Assembly (NCBI GenBank): GCA_963834445.1
Contig: CAWIBU010000001.1
Span: forward strand, 434,001-498,000
Length of the DNA stretch: 64,000 bases
Origin: PALSA-350 sp963834445
Lineage (GTDB): Bacteria; Acidobacteriota; Terriglobia; Terriglobales; Acidobacteriaceae
Direction of reading: 5' to 3'
Positions 25,174 through 33,789 of this stretch are shown here, piece by piece (positions within the stretch are counted from its first letter, which is position 1; each line of letters begins with the position of its first letter). The translations under genes and the position numbers were made by a program. The notes beneath the pieces are model-generated. The model had not been told where the DNA came from. It ran no database searches and saw only the letters and a list, made by a program, of their open reading frames with translations.

Positions 25174-25554
25174 TCCCAGATCTTAACGGAGATGGGATTT
25201 GCTTCGGATCGGTCCTGGGAAGTCGGCTCGTGGCAAGGTTTTCCCGAGGGAGTGAACTTGTTCCGGATGACAACGCCCGATTCGGAATGCAATCATCCTG
25301 ATAAAGCGCGCTTTCCTCACAAGCTAAACCGCTAGGGGGCCAGCCCCCACGCGCCCGCAAGCCGCTTCCCCAATCTTCCGCGCTGCGCTTGTGCAGACCT
25401 CCGCTCGCGCTCCGCCCTTTCCACTTCGCCCCGCTACGTTGCAAGGATGGGGAGACCCCTCAGCTTGCGCTTGCTACCCCCCGCCTTCGCCAGGTGGCGT
25501 TCGGCATTTGGTTTGAAATGCCGACAACCAAGACCAAAGCGAGGAGCGAACGCC
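25174..25554. other. Intergenic region upstream of the ArdC fragment
   Basis: No gene recognised. The segment 25400-25540 is pyrimidine-rich and strongly resembles untranslated leader DNA; it ends with GAGGAG at 25541, the ribosome-binding site of the ArdC fragment. Confidence 0.4.
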
Positions 25555-25878
25555 GTGACCACCAATACCGACCAGACGCAGGAACTCACCGAAAAAATCA
25601 ACGAATCCATCACCGCACTTTGCGCCGAGACTGATACGGCCAAGCAGAACGAAACTTATCGCGCATGGCTCCGCACCTTGAGCCGTTTCTATTCCTACTC
25701 TTTCAATAATTGGCTTTTGATCTACACGCAACGGCCCGACGCAAGCCGCGTTGCGGGCTTCCAGACGTGGAAGAGCTTAGGCCGCTTTGTCAAAAAGGGC
25801 GAGCGTGGCATCCGCATCCTTGCTCCCATCATCCGCAAGATCGAAGAAGAAAAGAACGGCGCTGCGGATTCCTGCTGA
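25555..25878 (+). pseudogene. ArdC-type antirestriction / ssDNA-binding protein, truncated
   Basis: 107 codons from GTG 25555 (GAGGAG upstream). The sequence is the N-terminal domain of ArdC: ITALCAETDTAKQNETYRAWL, FYSYSFNNWLLIYTQRPDASRVAGF, QTWKSLGRFVKKGERGIRILAPI, with the conserved aromatic and basic residues that bind single-stranded DNA in plasmid antirestriction proteins. Full-length ArdC has ~300 residues with a C-terminal metallopeptidase-like domain; here the frame ends abruptly at the IS21-like repeats beginning at 25879. It is a marker of a conjugative element once present. Confidence 0.8.
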
Positions 25879-26025
25879 TGTCGATCAGCATTCCTGGCTG
25901 AAGCCGATCACGATTCCTGTCTGATTCCGATCAAGATTCCTGGCGAAAGCGATCATCATTCCTGCGTGAAGCCGATCAGTGATCGAGGTGGGCAGGAACG
26001 GTGATCGGGATGGGCAGGAATCAAG
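25879..26025 (+). mobile_element. Solo IS21-like end with multiple terminal repeats
   Basis: Starting TGTCGATCAGCATTCCTG, the motif GATCA-N-N-ATTCCTG or a close variant recurs at 25883, 25906, 25929 and 25951, each about 22-23 bases apart. Inverted copies (GGCAGGAAC near 25991, GGCAGGAATC near 26012) follow. Multiple spaced terminal repeats at an end are a feature of IS21-family elements, where they bind the transposase. No istA/istB genes are present, so this is a remnant, and it is what truncates the ArdC gene. Confidence 0.6.
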
Positions 26026-27300
26026 TATGGAAAGAGCGTGGCGGGGCTGGACATCCCAATTGCGGGTAGCGTGACCTTCGAGAGGGGGGATTCGTGACAG
26101 ACGAAACAATCCCCAGACCCGCCGGTGCGAAGTTGGGGGACGAAACCCGTGAAACCCGGTGACGAAATGGAGTGGGGGATTCGTTGGGGGATTCGTGACA
26201 GGGGGATTCGTGACAGACGAAACAATCCCCAGACCCGCCGGTGCGGGGGATTCGTGACAGACGAAACAATCCCCAGACCCGCCGGTGCGAAGTTGGGGGA
26301 CCAAACCCGTGAAACCCGGTGACGAAATGGAGTGGACCCCTGTGTTGAGACAGGGGTCCACTCCAGCAGTGTGTCGGAGATAGAATTTTGCACACCATAC
26401 GTTGTGGCTGGGGCACGGAAGGGGACGGACGGAGTAACTCCTGAATTCTGGCTACGGGGTTACTCCGTCTGGGGATTCGTGACAGGGGATTCGTGACAGG
26501 GGATTCGTGACAGACGAAACAATCCCCAGACCCGCCGGTGCGAAGTTGGGGGACCAAACCCGTGAAACCCGGTGACGAAATGGAGTGGACCCCTGTGTTG
26601 AGACAGGGGTCCACTCCAGCAGTGTGTCGGAGATAGAATTTTGCACACCATACGTTGTGGCTGGGGCACGGAAGGGGACGGACGGAGTAACTCCTGAATT
26701 CTGGCTACGGGGTTACTCCGTCTGGCCCTTCAATGCCCCGACTAGCCTGAGACCTGAGCGCAGCGCAGCGAAGAGATCTGCGGTTTTCCCAGATGCGGTG
26801 GCAGGAGCATGCGCCAAGCATTGCTTCAGGCAATCCATCCAGCATGCGCCAAGCATTGCTTCAGGATGCCAAACCACAGTCAGAGTCAAAGTCACAGACA
26901 CAGCTACATCGCAAATCTCGTTAAACCCGGTGACTGATGGGCCGTAGCCCCTGCCAAAAGGCATGTGCATAGAAGGGGACCATGGAAGGGAACAGACGGA
27001 GTAACGCCTGAATTCTGGCTACGGGGGTTACTCTGGAGCGTGTCGGAATGAAATTTTCTTCTACTTAGAATCAACAACTTAGTGGCAGGCTTTAGTAGGG
27101 CGGTGACTCGTAAGTTATTGATTATAGGTTGGACGAAATCTATCTCCGACACACTCCCAGACCGTCCCTTCAATGCCTAAGCTAAACCGTACACACATTG
27201 CCTTCCTGCCGCCATTGGATATCGAATGGCTACAAACGGGTATGAATGGATATTTTATTGCTTTTGGGTGCCAAATGGGTATAAATGGGTGAAAATGGAT
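26026..27300. repeat. Large direct-repeat region without genes
   Basis: Two near-identical 227-bp copies lie at 26246-26472 and 26499-26725. Each starts GGGATTCGTGACAGACGAAAC, contains a hairpin (26329-26364 and 26582-26617; arms GGAGTGGACCCCTGT and its complement) and ends with CGGAGTAACTCC...GGGTTACTCCG. Partial copies of the first ~95 and ~45 bases precede them (from 26084 and 26204), and a diverged copy of the last part lies at about 26985-27035. The unit GTGTCGGAGATAGAATTT also recurs inverted near 27138-27160. Frames open on the minus strand across it merely follow the repeats. From 26820 a short duplication (CATGCGCCAAGCATTGCTTCAGG) is also seen. Confidence 0.75.
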
Positions 27301-27301
27301 A
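27234..27301 (+). promoter_or_regulatory. Three imperfect 19-bp direct repeats before the Fic gene
   Basis: AAACGGGTATGAATGGATA (27234), AAATGGGTATAAATGGGTG (27273) and AAATGGGTGAAAATGGATA (27283, overlapping) lie immediately before or over the start of the fic-like gene. They look like operator iterons rather than coding sequence and could bind the gene's own C-terminal helix-turn-helix. Confidence 0.45.
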
Positions 27302-28356
27302 TGCCCATGCATGGCATCGAGAACATCACGATTACTCCCGAAATCCTCAAACTCATCGCCGAAATCGACGAGTTCAAGGGGCGCTGGAAGGTCATTGAAA
27401 CCCTCGCTCCTGAACAACTGACCACGCTGCGGCGGATCGCCACGATTGAAAGCGTGGGGTCCTCCACACGCATTGAAGGCTCAAAGCTCAGCGATGCGGA
27501 GGTGGAGAAGCTGCTCTCCGGGCTTCATACCAAGTCGTTTTCCAGCCGCGATGAGGAGGAAGTGGCGGGCTATGCCGACGCGATGGACATGATTTTCGAA
27601 GGCTTTGATTCCATTCCTTCGACCGAGAATCACATCAAGCAGTTGCACGGCATATTACTCAAACACAGCTCCAAGGACCAGGACCATCGCGGCGAATACA
27701 AAAAGGTGACGAACCATGTCGAGGCGTTCGGCCCCGACGGCAAGAGTTTGGGCGTCGTCTTTGAGACCGCTACGCCGTTTGAGACGCCGGGTTGGATGAA
27801 GGACCTTGTCGATTGGTTCAATCGCTCCGTAAAGGAGGAAAGCCATCATCCACTGATACTGATCGGCATCTTCATTGTGGTGTTCCTGGCCGTCCACCCA
27901 TTCAAGGATGGCAACGGCAGGCTCTCGCGCATACTCACAACATTGCTTCTCCTGCGGGCCGGGTACGGTTATGTTCCCTACAGTTCGATGGAAGGTGTCA
28001 TCGAACAAAACAAGGACAGCTATTACCTCGCATTGCGTCGCACCCAGCAAACCATCCGCAAAGATGAGCAGGATTGGGAAGCCTGGCTGGTGTTCTTCCT
28101 CAAAACGATGGCGAAGCAGAAAAACAATCTCGCCGCAAAGGTGAAGGAGGAACAGGCGCTTCGCTCGTCGCTGCCCGCCCTCTCCCGCCAGATACTGGAG
28201 TTGGTGAAGACACGCGGCGAGATCACGGTCAAGGAAATCGAGGATGCGACCAGCGCCAATCGCAACACGATCAAGGTGCATGTGAAGAAGCTGGCGCAGC
28301 AGAACTACCTCGTGCAAATCGGTAAGGGACGCGGCGCGCGCTACACGACAAAGTAG
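27301..28356 (+). CDS. Fic family protein with C-terminal winged helix
   Basis: 351 residues from ATG 27301; in-frame starts further upstream run through the repeats and give an aromatic-rich leader that is probably not translated. The Fic motif HPFKDGNGRLSR lies at about 199-210, with the catalytic His and the Asp/Gly/Asn/Arg anion site. The self-inhibitory motif S-S-T-R-I-E-G (about 54-60) fits the class II (S/T)xxxE(G/N) rule, so AMP transfer should be blocked by the internal helix until released. The last ~80 residues (EITVKEIEDATSANRNTIKVHVKKL) form a winged helix-turn-helix, so the protein may bind DNA, perhaps its own promoter. The target is unknown. It sits in the repeat-rich island. 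Confidence 0.9.
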   Translation: MPMHGIENITITPEILKLIAEIDEFKGRWKVIETLAPEQLTTLRRIATIESVGSSTRIEGSKLSDAEVEKLLSGLHTKSFSSRDEEEVAGYADAMDMIFEGFDSIPSTENHIKQLHGILLKHSSKDQDHRGEYKKVTNHVEAFGPDGKSLGVVFETATPFETPGWMKDLVDWFNRSVKEESHHPLILIGIFIVVFLAVHPFKDGNGRLSRILTTLLLLRAGYGYVPYSSMEGVIEQNKDSYYLALRRTQQTIRKDEQDWEAWLVFFLKTMAKQKNNLAAKVKEEQALRSSLPALSRQILELVKTRGEITVKEIEDATSANRNTIKVHVKKLAQQNYLVQIGKGRGARYTTK

Positions 28357-28562
28357 CCAACCCAGCGGCTATTCATTTCGAAACGTGGAGTTTATGCGTC
28401 AGAGTTTATGCGTCTAGGAACCTGGTGGAACCAGGTGACGGAACGTAACCGTTACAGAAATCCGCGAGCATCGTGCTCCGTCGAGATGCGGTAAACGCTC
28501 CGTCTATCACCGCTAAAAATGACCGCCAAAAAACACGCCAGCGCTCGAAACATCGCATGCGT

Positions 28563-28841
28563 CTAAAAGCTAACGGTCACCTGCTTCTGCGGAACGGTCT
28601 TCGTTTTGACCATGGTTGCTCGATAGTGCTGATCCAGCGCCTGACGGATGAGCGTCTTAATGACCGCTTGACGGCTTACGTTCAGCTGCTTTGCCGCATG
28701 GTCCAGCTCTTCATAGAGTGTTTGCTCCTGGCGCAAGGGATTCGGTTCATGCCGCGGAGGCAGGCCTGGGAGGCCAAACTTTTCCTTCGAGCCCAAACAG
28801 CGTGCGCTGGTATTTCGCGAGCGACGGTTTTCCTGAGGCAT
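28563..28841 (-). CDS. Small ribbon-helix-helix-like protein
   Basis: 92 residues from ATG 28841 on the minus strand. The C-terminal half, TLYEELDHAAKQLNVSRQAV followed by IKTLIRQALDQHY, has the pattern of the two helices of a CopG/Arc-type DNA-binding domain, with the preceding PLRQEQ as the strand. The N-terminal half is basic and poorly structured. It might be an orphan antitoxin or a plasmid regulator; no adjacent toxin is seen. Confidence 0.45.
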   Translation of the reverse strand: MPQENRRSRNTSARCLGSKEKFGLPGLPPRHEPNPLRQEQTLYEELDHAAKQLNVSRQAVIKTLIRQALDQHYRATMVKTKTVPQKQVTVSF

Positions 28842-29055
28842 CGGCGCTTCTGCGGCCCCGAAGACAGATCGGCGACAAACCAATCGGTAAAAAGCAAAAA
28901 AATATAAAGTCAAGCGCGACAAAACACCACGCACCTGTATCTAATTACGGTAGCTGCTACACATTTTATATAAGGGCCTCCAGCGGCTTTATCGCGCATC
29001 ACTCTTTCGCCGTGGCCCCCCACGGCAATGAAACCGCTCCTAACGTATTGGGGGG
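28842..29055. other. Intergenic region, nothing recognised
   Basis: AT-richer than its surroundings from 28890 to 28975 and likely to hold a promoter of the flanking small gene. No gene or repeat was found. Confidence 0.35.
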
Positions 29056-29275
29056 CTTAATTCGCTTAGTTCGCACTTTGTCATCTGAAATTTCCCGCCC
29101 GGGGGGACGAAGAAGGGGCTTAGTGCGCTTAGTGCGCACTTTTAACCAAATTCTCCGCCAGAGGCGAGAGAGAGGGGTGCTTAATTCGCTGAGTTCGCAC
29201 CCTTTCAGCCGAATTTCCCCGCCGGAGGGACGACCGAAGGGACTTAGTCAGCTTAGTCAGCACTTTTTCATCCAC
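29056..29275 (+). repeat. Tandem array with ~61-bp period and nested 9-bp duplications
   Basis: Four successive units begin at about 29058, 29119, 29181 and 29241. Each opens with a nine-base word written twice and then GCAC: CTTAATTCGCTTAGTTCGCAC, CTTAGTGCGCTTAGTGCGCAC, CTTAATTCGCTGAGTTCGCAC, CTTAGTCAGCTTAGTCAGCAC. A C-T-rich link and AATTTCCCCGCC-G-GGGACGA-type sequence follow. The doubled word differs between units but is kept doubled within each, which points to recurrent local duplication or selection for paired sites. Confidence 0.7.
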
Positions 29276-29439
29276 GTTTTCGAACCAACGACGCGCATGA
29301 GACCCGGGAGGCAGCCCACCGTCTGAGCCGAGCATCCCCTGCCCCCCGAATGGTATGATCCGGCTGTTTCCAAAAGCGGCCCGCAACAGCCGCCCAGAGC
29401 ACCCGAAGGAACCAGGCATCCCCCCGAGAGGATTACTCA

Positions 29440-30510
29440 GTGACTCAACGACGCGCTTCCCTGCTCTTGCTGCTAACCGCGCTTGCCGCCGCCTCCCTGT
29501 CGCTTGCCAGTGACGCGCCGCGCCCACTTCCCCTGAAAGTAGAACGTCTGGACCCGGCCCTGAATGCCATCGTGCCAACCAAGGTAGTTTTCGAGAAGGT
29601 GGCCACCGGCCCAGGCTTCAAATGGACCGAAGGCCCCATTTGGATCCCGGCCGGTTATCTGCTGTTTGCCGAGATCCCCAGCAACAGCATTCGCAAGTGG
29701 GTGCCCGGCGGAGAGGTCAGCGTTTTCATGCAGCCCAGCGGCTACAAGGGCGCTATGCCCTATACCGGCCCCGAGCCAGGTTCGAACGGCATGACCCTCG
29801 ATCGCCAGGGACGGCTCACCGTCGCCGGCCACGCGCAACGTGACGTGTGGCGGCTGGAACGCCTGGACCCCAAAGCGCAGGCGACCATCCTGGCCGATAC
29901 CTATCAGGGGAAGCGCCTGAACAGTCCCAACGACCTGGTGTACAAGTCGGATGGAACGCTCTACTTTACCGACCCTCCCTATGGGCTTCCTAAACAGGAC
30001 AGCGATCCCACCAAGCAACTGGATTTCAATGGCGTCTACCGCCTGCCCGGCGCCTTGTCACAAAAACCGGGCGCGCCGCCGGCCCGCGCGCAGTTGCAGT
30101 TACTGATCAAAGACATGACCCGGCCCAACGGAATCTGCTTCTCGCCCGACGAGAAATATCTCTACGTCAACAATTCGGAGCCCAAAAAATACTGGAAGCG
30201 TTATACCGTGCAAGCCGATGGAAGCCTCACCGGCGGACAAGTGTTCTTTGATGCCACCTCCGATCCCCGCGTCGGATCGCCCGACGGCATGAAGGTAGAT
30301 GCAAAAGGAAACATCTACAGCGCCGGCCCCGGCGGCGTTTGGATCTTTTCCCCGGAAGGCAAACACCTGGGCACCCTCGACATTCCGGAACGGGTGGGCA
30401 ACGTGGCCTGGGGCGGCGCAGACCATAAAACCCTCTATATCGCCGCCAGCTCCAGCATCTATCGCATCCAGCTTAAAATTACCGGCGATTATCCGCACGT
30501 GGCCAAGTGA
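29440..30510 (+). CDS. SMP-30/gluconolactonase family protein, secreted
   Basis: 356 residues from GTG 29440 (GAGAGG upstream). A signal peptide (SLLLLLTALAAASLSLAS) is followed by a six-bladed propeller of the SMP-30/Gnl/LRE type: KWTEGPIWIPAGYLLFAEIPSNSI with the metal-binding Glu of the first blade, GSNGMTLDRQGRLTVAGHAQRDVWRLE, RLNSPNDLVYKSDGTLYFTDPPYGL with the metal Asn, RPNGICFSPDEKYLYVNNSE, GSPDGMKVDAKGNIYSAGPGGVW carrying the metal Asp. This is the full calcium or zinc ligand set of sugar lactonases. It would open aldonolactones in the periplasm. The DinB-like gene starts 14 bases after it and is likely co-transcribed. Confidence 0.9.
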   Translation: MTQRRASLLLLLTALAAASLSLASDAPRPLPLKVERLDPALNAIVPTKVVFEKVATGPGFKWTEGPIWIPAGYLLFAEIPSNSIRKWVPGGEVSVFMQPSGYKGAMPYTGPEPGSNGMTLDRQGRLTVAGHAQRDVWRLERLDPKAQATILADTYQGKRLNSPNDLVYKSDGTLYFTDPPYGLPKQDSDPTKQLDFNGVYRLPGALSQKPGAPPARAQLQLLIKDMTRPNGICFSPDEKYLYVNNSEPKKYWKRYTVQADGSLTGGQVFFDATSDPRVGSPDGMKVDAKGNIYSAGPGGVWIFSPEGKHLGTLDIPERVGNVAWGGADHKTLYIAASSSIYRIQLKITGDYPHVAK

Positions 30511-30523
30511 TGCGGAGGCGCCC

Positions 30524-31060
30524 ATGAGAGTCCTGATACTGCTTCTCGCCATTGCCATCGCGCCGCTTCACGCGCAGACCACGGCGCTCAATCCTGAGTA
30601 CGAAGGGATATGGCAGGGCTACGCCGGCGAGTGGGCTCATGTTTCCCGCCAGCTCATCGATCTCGCGCAGGCCATTCCCGCGGATAAATACTCCTGGCGC
30701 CCCGCACCCGGCGTGCGATCGGTCAGCGAAGTCTTGATGCACATCGCCATCGCCAACTTCGCCCTGCTCAGCGTTACCAGCCCCAAAATGCCTGCCGATA
30801 TTACTTCGGACGATATGGAAAAGACAGTCACGTCGAAGGCTGAAGTGATTCAGATCCTCAAACGGTCGCTCGAAGCCGTCAAGACGGCGCACGCTCAGCT
30901 AAAACCCGGGGACCTTGAACGTAAAGTAAAGATTGAGGGTAGAACTGCCTCCGTCGATGGCATGTATCTGCGCATCATCATTCACGATAACGAGCATATG
31001 GGACAACTCATCGCCTACGCCCGCATGAATGGCATCGTGCCCCCGTGGTCACACAGCTGA
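30524..31060 (+). CDS. DinB/YfiT-type four-helix metal-binding protein, exported
   Basis: 178 residues from ATG 30524, with GGAGG 5-9 bases before. A short signal peptide (MRVLILLLAIAIAPLHAQ) precedes a four-helix bundle with WRPAPGVRSVSEVLMHIAIANF and a C-terminal LRIIIHDNEHMGQLIAYARM. The three expected metal ligands of DinB/YfiT-like proteins are His in LMHIA, His in IIHDNEH, and His in DNEHMG. Such proteins are thiol-dependent transferases or unknown; this is not the DNA polymerase. It overlaps no other gene and is followed by an inverted repeat. Confidence 0.8.
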   Translation: MRVLILLLAIAIAPLHAQTTALNPEYEGIWQGYAGEWAHVSRQLIDLAQAIPADKYSWRPAPGVRSVSEVLMHIAIANFALLSVTSPKMPADITSDDMEKTVTSKAEVIQILKRSLEAVKTAHAQLKPGDLERKVKIEGRTASVDGMYLRIIIHDNEHMGQLIAYARMNGIVPPWSHS

Positions 31061-31068
31061 CCCGCGCT

Positions 31069-31154
31069 GTCCGTCACTCATAGCCCCCAAACAAATGGTG
31101 GGTGGCCCATTCGTGGAGAAACAAAACGGATAAACGACCATATGAGTGACGGAC
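31069..31154. repeat. Intergenic inverted repeat
   Basis: Perfect 14-base arms GTCCGTCACTCATA (31069-31082) and TATGAGTGACGGAC (31141-31154) flank 58 bases. The right arm with its left neighbour (ATAAACGACCATATGAGTGACGGAC-like) recurs with a few changes at 40280-40304, so it is a dispersed element. Confidence 0.65.
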
Positions 31155-31204
31155 TGCACTAGCTCTCACGCAGACTCTTCAGGCCCCGACGCCTAGGCAA
31201 AGGC

Positions 31205-33727
31205 TTACCCCGCCAGATAGCTCGCGAGGTAGGGTGCGGTCCGGCTGCTTTTGTTTTGCATCACCTGCGCAGGCGTTCCCAGGGCTACGATACGGCCGCC
31301 GTCTTCGCCCGCGCCCGGGCCGATATCGATCACCCAGTCGCTGCCTGCGATCACCCGCATGTCATGCTCAACCACGATGACCGTATTCCCGTTGGCTACG
31401 AGGCCATCGAGCTGCGTCATCAATAACTCAACGTCAGAAGGATGCAGCCCCGTGGTCGGCTCATCCAAAACATACAGCGTGTCGCCGTTCTGCATGCGCT
31501 GCAGCTCCGTCGCCAGCTTGATGCGTTGAGCTTCTCCCCCGGAGAGCTCCGTCGCCGGCTGGCCCAGGCGCAGATAGCCAAGCCCCGTTTGACTCAACGC
31601 CGACAGCGCTCGCGCCACTGCCGGCTCGTCGACAAAGAATTGCGCGGCCGCGTCGACCGTCATGCCCAGCACAGCGGCTATGTTCTTGCCGCGATACTCA
31701 ATCTCCAGCGTCTTGGCATTGAAGCGCGCGCCGTGGCAGGTAGGGCACGGTGAGTAGACGCTGGGTAAGAACAACAATTCCACGCACACAAACCCTTCGC
31801 CGGTGCAGGTTTCGCAACGGCCCTTGGCGACATTAAACGAAAACCGGCCCGCATCGTAATGGCGTGACCGGGCCATGCGGGTCGATGCAAAGAGCTTGCG
31901 CACATGATCGAAGAGCCCGGTGTAGGTGGCAAGATTCGAACGAGGCGTGCGCCCGATGGCTTTTTGATCCACACGTACCACGCGGCGAATGCCCTCCATG
32001 CCGGCGGAGATTCTGCCTCCGGTTTGGGTTGCGACCGGCAGCTCAAGCTCCTCCTCTTCTTCCTCGACCACCACGCTTTGTCCGAGCTGTTCAGACACCA
32101 GGTCCAGTAGCTGGCTGATCAGGCTTGACTTGCCCGAGCCCGACACGCCGGTCACGGCAGTAAAGAGGCCGACCGGGAACTCCACATCGAGGTGGGTGAG
32201 GTTGTTGCGGGTCACATCCTGCAAACGTAACCAATGCTGTGGCGTACGTGGCACGTGACCGCGTACCGGCGCGTCGGCGAACAGATAGCGGCGCGTCTGC
32301 GAATCGGCTATTTGTTCCAGACCCGCAGGGGGGCCGCTGTAGAGCACCCGTCCCCCGTTCTCCCCCGCCCCCGGCCCAACATCGATGAGCCAATCCGCTT
32401 TGCGCATCACCTCCAGCTCATGCTCAACCACAAACAAAGAGTTGCCCGCGCGCTTGAGCGCATCGAGCGCCGTGAGCAATGCTTCGGTATCCGCGGGATG
32501 CAGGCCGGCCGTCGGTTCGTCGAGTACATAGACCACGCCAAAGAGGTTGGAATGCAGTTGCGTCGCCAGCCGTAAACGCTGCAACTCGCCAGGCGAGAGC
32601 GTGGGCGTGCTCCTGTCCAACGAAAGATAGCCCAGCCCTAACTCCATCAGTACGCTCAAGCGAGCCACGATCTCGTGCGTCATGCGCTGCCTGGCGGTCT
32701 GCTTTTCCAGGGGAGCACCGGGGGCCTCTGTTCGCGTTCCTTTGCCTGTGGCGGAAAAGGAAACAATCACTTCCTGCAACTTTCTGACCGGCAGATGCGA
32801 CATCTCGGCAATGTCGAGCCCGGCAAACTTGACCGAGAGCGCTTCTTTCTTAAGCCGTTTGCCATGGCAGAGAGGACATTCACTGCTCAGCAGGTAGCGG
32901 GCCACCCGGCGCTTCATCATCGCGCTGCTGGTGTTGGCAAAGGTGCTCAGCACATAGCGCTTCGCGCTGGTGAAGGTTCCCTGGTAGCTGGGCTCCATCT
33001 TCTTGCGCAGCGCGGCGCGTGTCTCCGCGGGCGTGAAACCGGCGTATACCGGAACGGTAGGCTGCTCGTCGGTAAACAGAATCCAGTTGCGGTCTTTGCT
33101 GGGGAGCTCGCGCCAGGGCTTATCGACGTCGTATCCCAGAGTCACCAGAATATCGCGCTGGTTCTGCCCTTGCCACGCAGTTGGCCACGCAGCCACCGCG
33201 CGTTCGCGGATGGTCAACGAAGGATCGGGCACCATGGATTGCTCCGTGACTTCATAAATGCGGCCCAGACCATGGCATTGCGGGCAGGCGCCTTCCGCCG
33301 TGTTGGTTGAGAACGACTCGGCATAGAGCAGAGGCTGCCCCGGAGGGTAGTCGCCGGCACGCGAATAGAGCATGCGGAACAGGTTTGACAAGGTAGTGAC
33401 GCTGCCGACAGAGGAGCGCGTCGTCGGCGAACCGCGATGTTGTTGCAACGCCACCGCCGGTGGCAGGCCGGCGATCGAATCCACCTCGGGCACTTCCATC
33501 TGGTGGAAGAGGCGGCGCGCGTAGGGGGAGACCGATTCCAGATACCTTCGCTGGGCTTCGGCATAGAGAGTGCCGAAGGCGAGCGATGACTTTCCTGAAC
33601 CAGAGATCCCGGTAAAGACCACCAGTGCATCGCGCGGAATATCGACGCTGACGTTCTTCAGATTGTGCTCGCGCGCACCCCGCACGCTGACCATTCCGTC
33701 ATTGCGCGTGTCCACTGCCTGCAGCAA
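31205..33727 (-). CDS. UvrA-like ABC ATPase (UvrA2/DrrC class)
   Basis: 840 residues; the ATG at 33694 (residue 12) is a possible alternative to the upstream start. Two ABC ATPase halves are present: Walker A GISGSGKSSL near 40 and GVSGSGKSSL near 530, signatures LSPGELQRLRLATQL and LSGGEAQRIKLATEL, and Walker B VVYVLDEPTAGLHP and TLYVLDEPTTGLHP. Zinc modules CPQCHGLG, CPLCHGKR, and CETCTGEGF...CPTCHGAR are kept. At 840 residues it is shorter than housekeeping UvrA (~940) and lacks the full UvrB-binding region, which is typical for UvrA2/DrrC proteins linked to drug or damage tolerance. It is a cytoplasmic DNA-binding ATPase. It stands alone between the intergenic repeat and a GH13 gene. Confidence 0.85.
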   Translation of the reverse strand: MLQAVDTRNDGMVSVRGAREHNLKNVSVDIPRDALVVFTGISGSGKSSLAFGTLYAEAQRRYLESVSPYARRLFHQMEVPEVDSIAGLPPAVALQQHRGSPTTRSSVGSVTTLSNLFRMLYSRAGDYPPGQPLLYAESFSTNTAEGACPQCHGLGRIYEVTEQSMVPDPSLTIRERAVAAWPTAWQGQNQRDILVTLGYDVDKPWRELPSKDRNWILFTDEQPTVPVYAGFTPAETRAALRKKMEPSYQGTFTSAKRYVLSTFANTSSAMMKRRVARYLLSSECPLCHGKRLKKEALSVKFAGLDIAEMSHLPVRKLQEVIVSFSATGKGTRTEAPGAPLEKQTARQRMTHEIVARLSVLMELGLGYLSLDRSTPTLSPGELQRLRLATQLHSNLFGVVYVLDEPTAGLHPADTEALLTALDALKRAGNSLFVVEHELEVMRKADWLIDVGPGAGENGGRVLYSGPPAGLEQIADSQTRRYLFADAPVRGHVPRTPQHWLRLQDVTRNNLTHLDVEFPVGLFTAVTGVSGSGKSSLISQLLDLVSEQLGQSVVVEEEEEELELPVATQTGGRISAGMEGIRRVVRVDQKAIGRTPRSNLATYTGLFDHVRKLFASTRMARSRHYDAGRFSFNVAKGRCETCTGEGFVCVELLFLPSVYSPCPTCHGARFNAKTLEIEYRGKNIAAVLGMTVDAAAQFFVDEPAVARALSALSQTGLGYLRLGQPATELSGGEAQRIKLATELQRMQNGDTLYVLDEPTTGLHPSDVELLMTQLDGLVANGNTVIVVEHDMRVIAGSDWVIDIGPGAGEDGGRIVALGTPAQVMQNKSSRTAPYLASYLAG

Positions 33728-33789
33728 ACGATCGGGCGGCTTCAGAGGAACCTCACCTTCATGGATCTACTTCTTATTGTACGAATGTT

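Noticed and set aside
25885..26669. Several minus-strand frames with repeated 'TGGSGDCFVCHESP' strings that look like a Cys-repeat protein
   Set aside because: They are created by the direct repeats themselves, have no ribosome-binding sites and overlap an IS21-like end; no independent evidence of coding.
29056..29275. CRISPR array
   Set aside because: The conserved parts and variable parts are both imperfect, there are only about four units, the period is ~61 and the internal doubling is not spacer-like; no cas genes.
30524..31060. DinB family label read as DNA polymerase IV
   Set aside because: It is a four-helix DinB/YfiT metal-binding protein with a signal peptide; the real DNA polymerase IV is at 40,302-41,375.
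31205..33727. Housekeeping UvrA
   Set aside because: At 840 residues it is shorter than housekeeping UvrA and lacks the full UvrB-interaction insert, so it is placed in the UvrA2/DrrC class.
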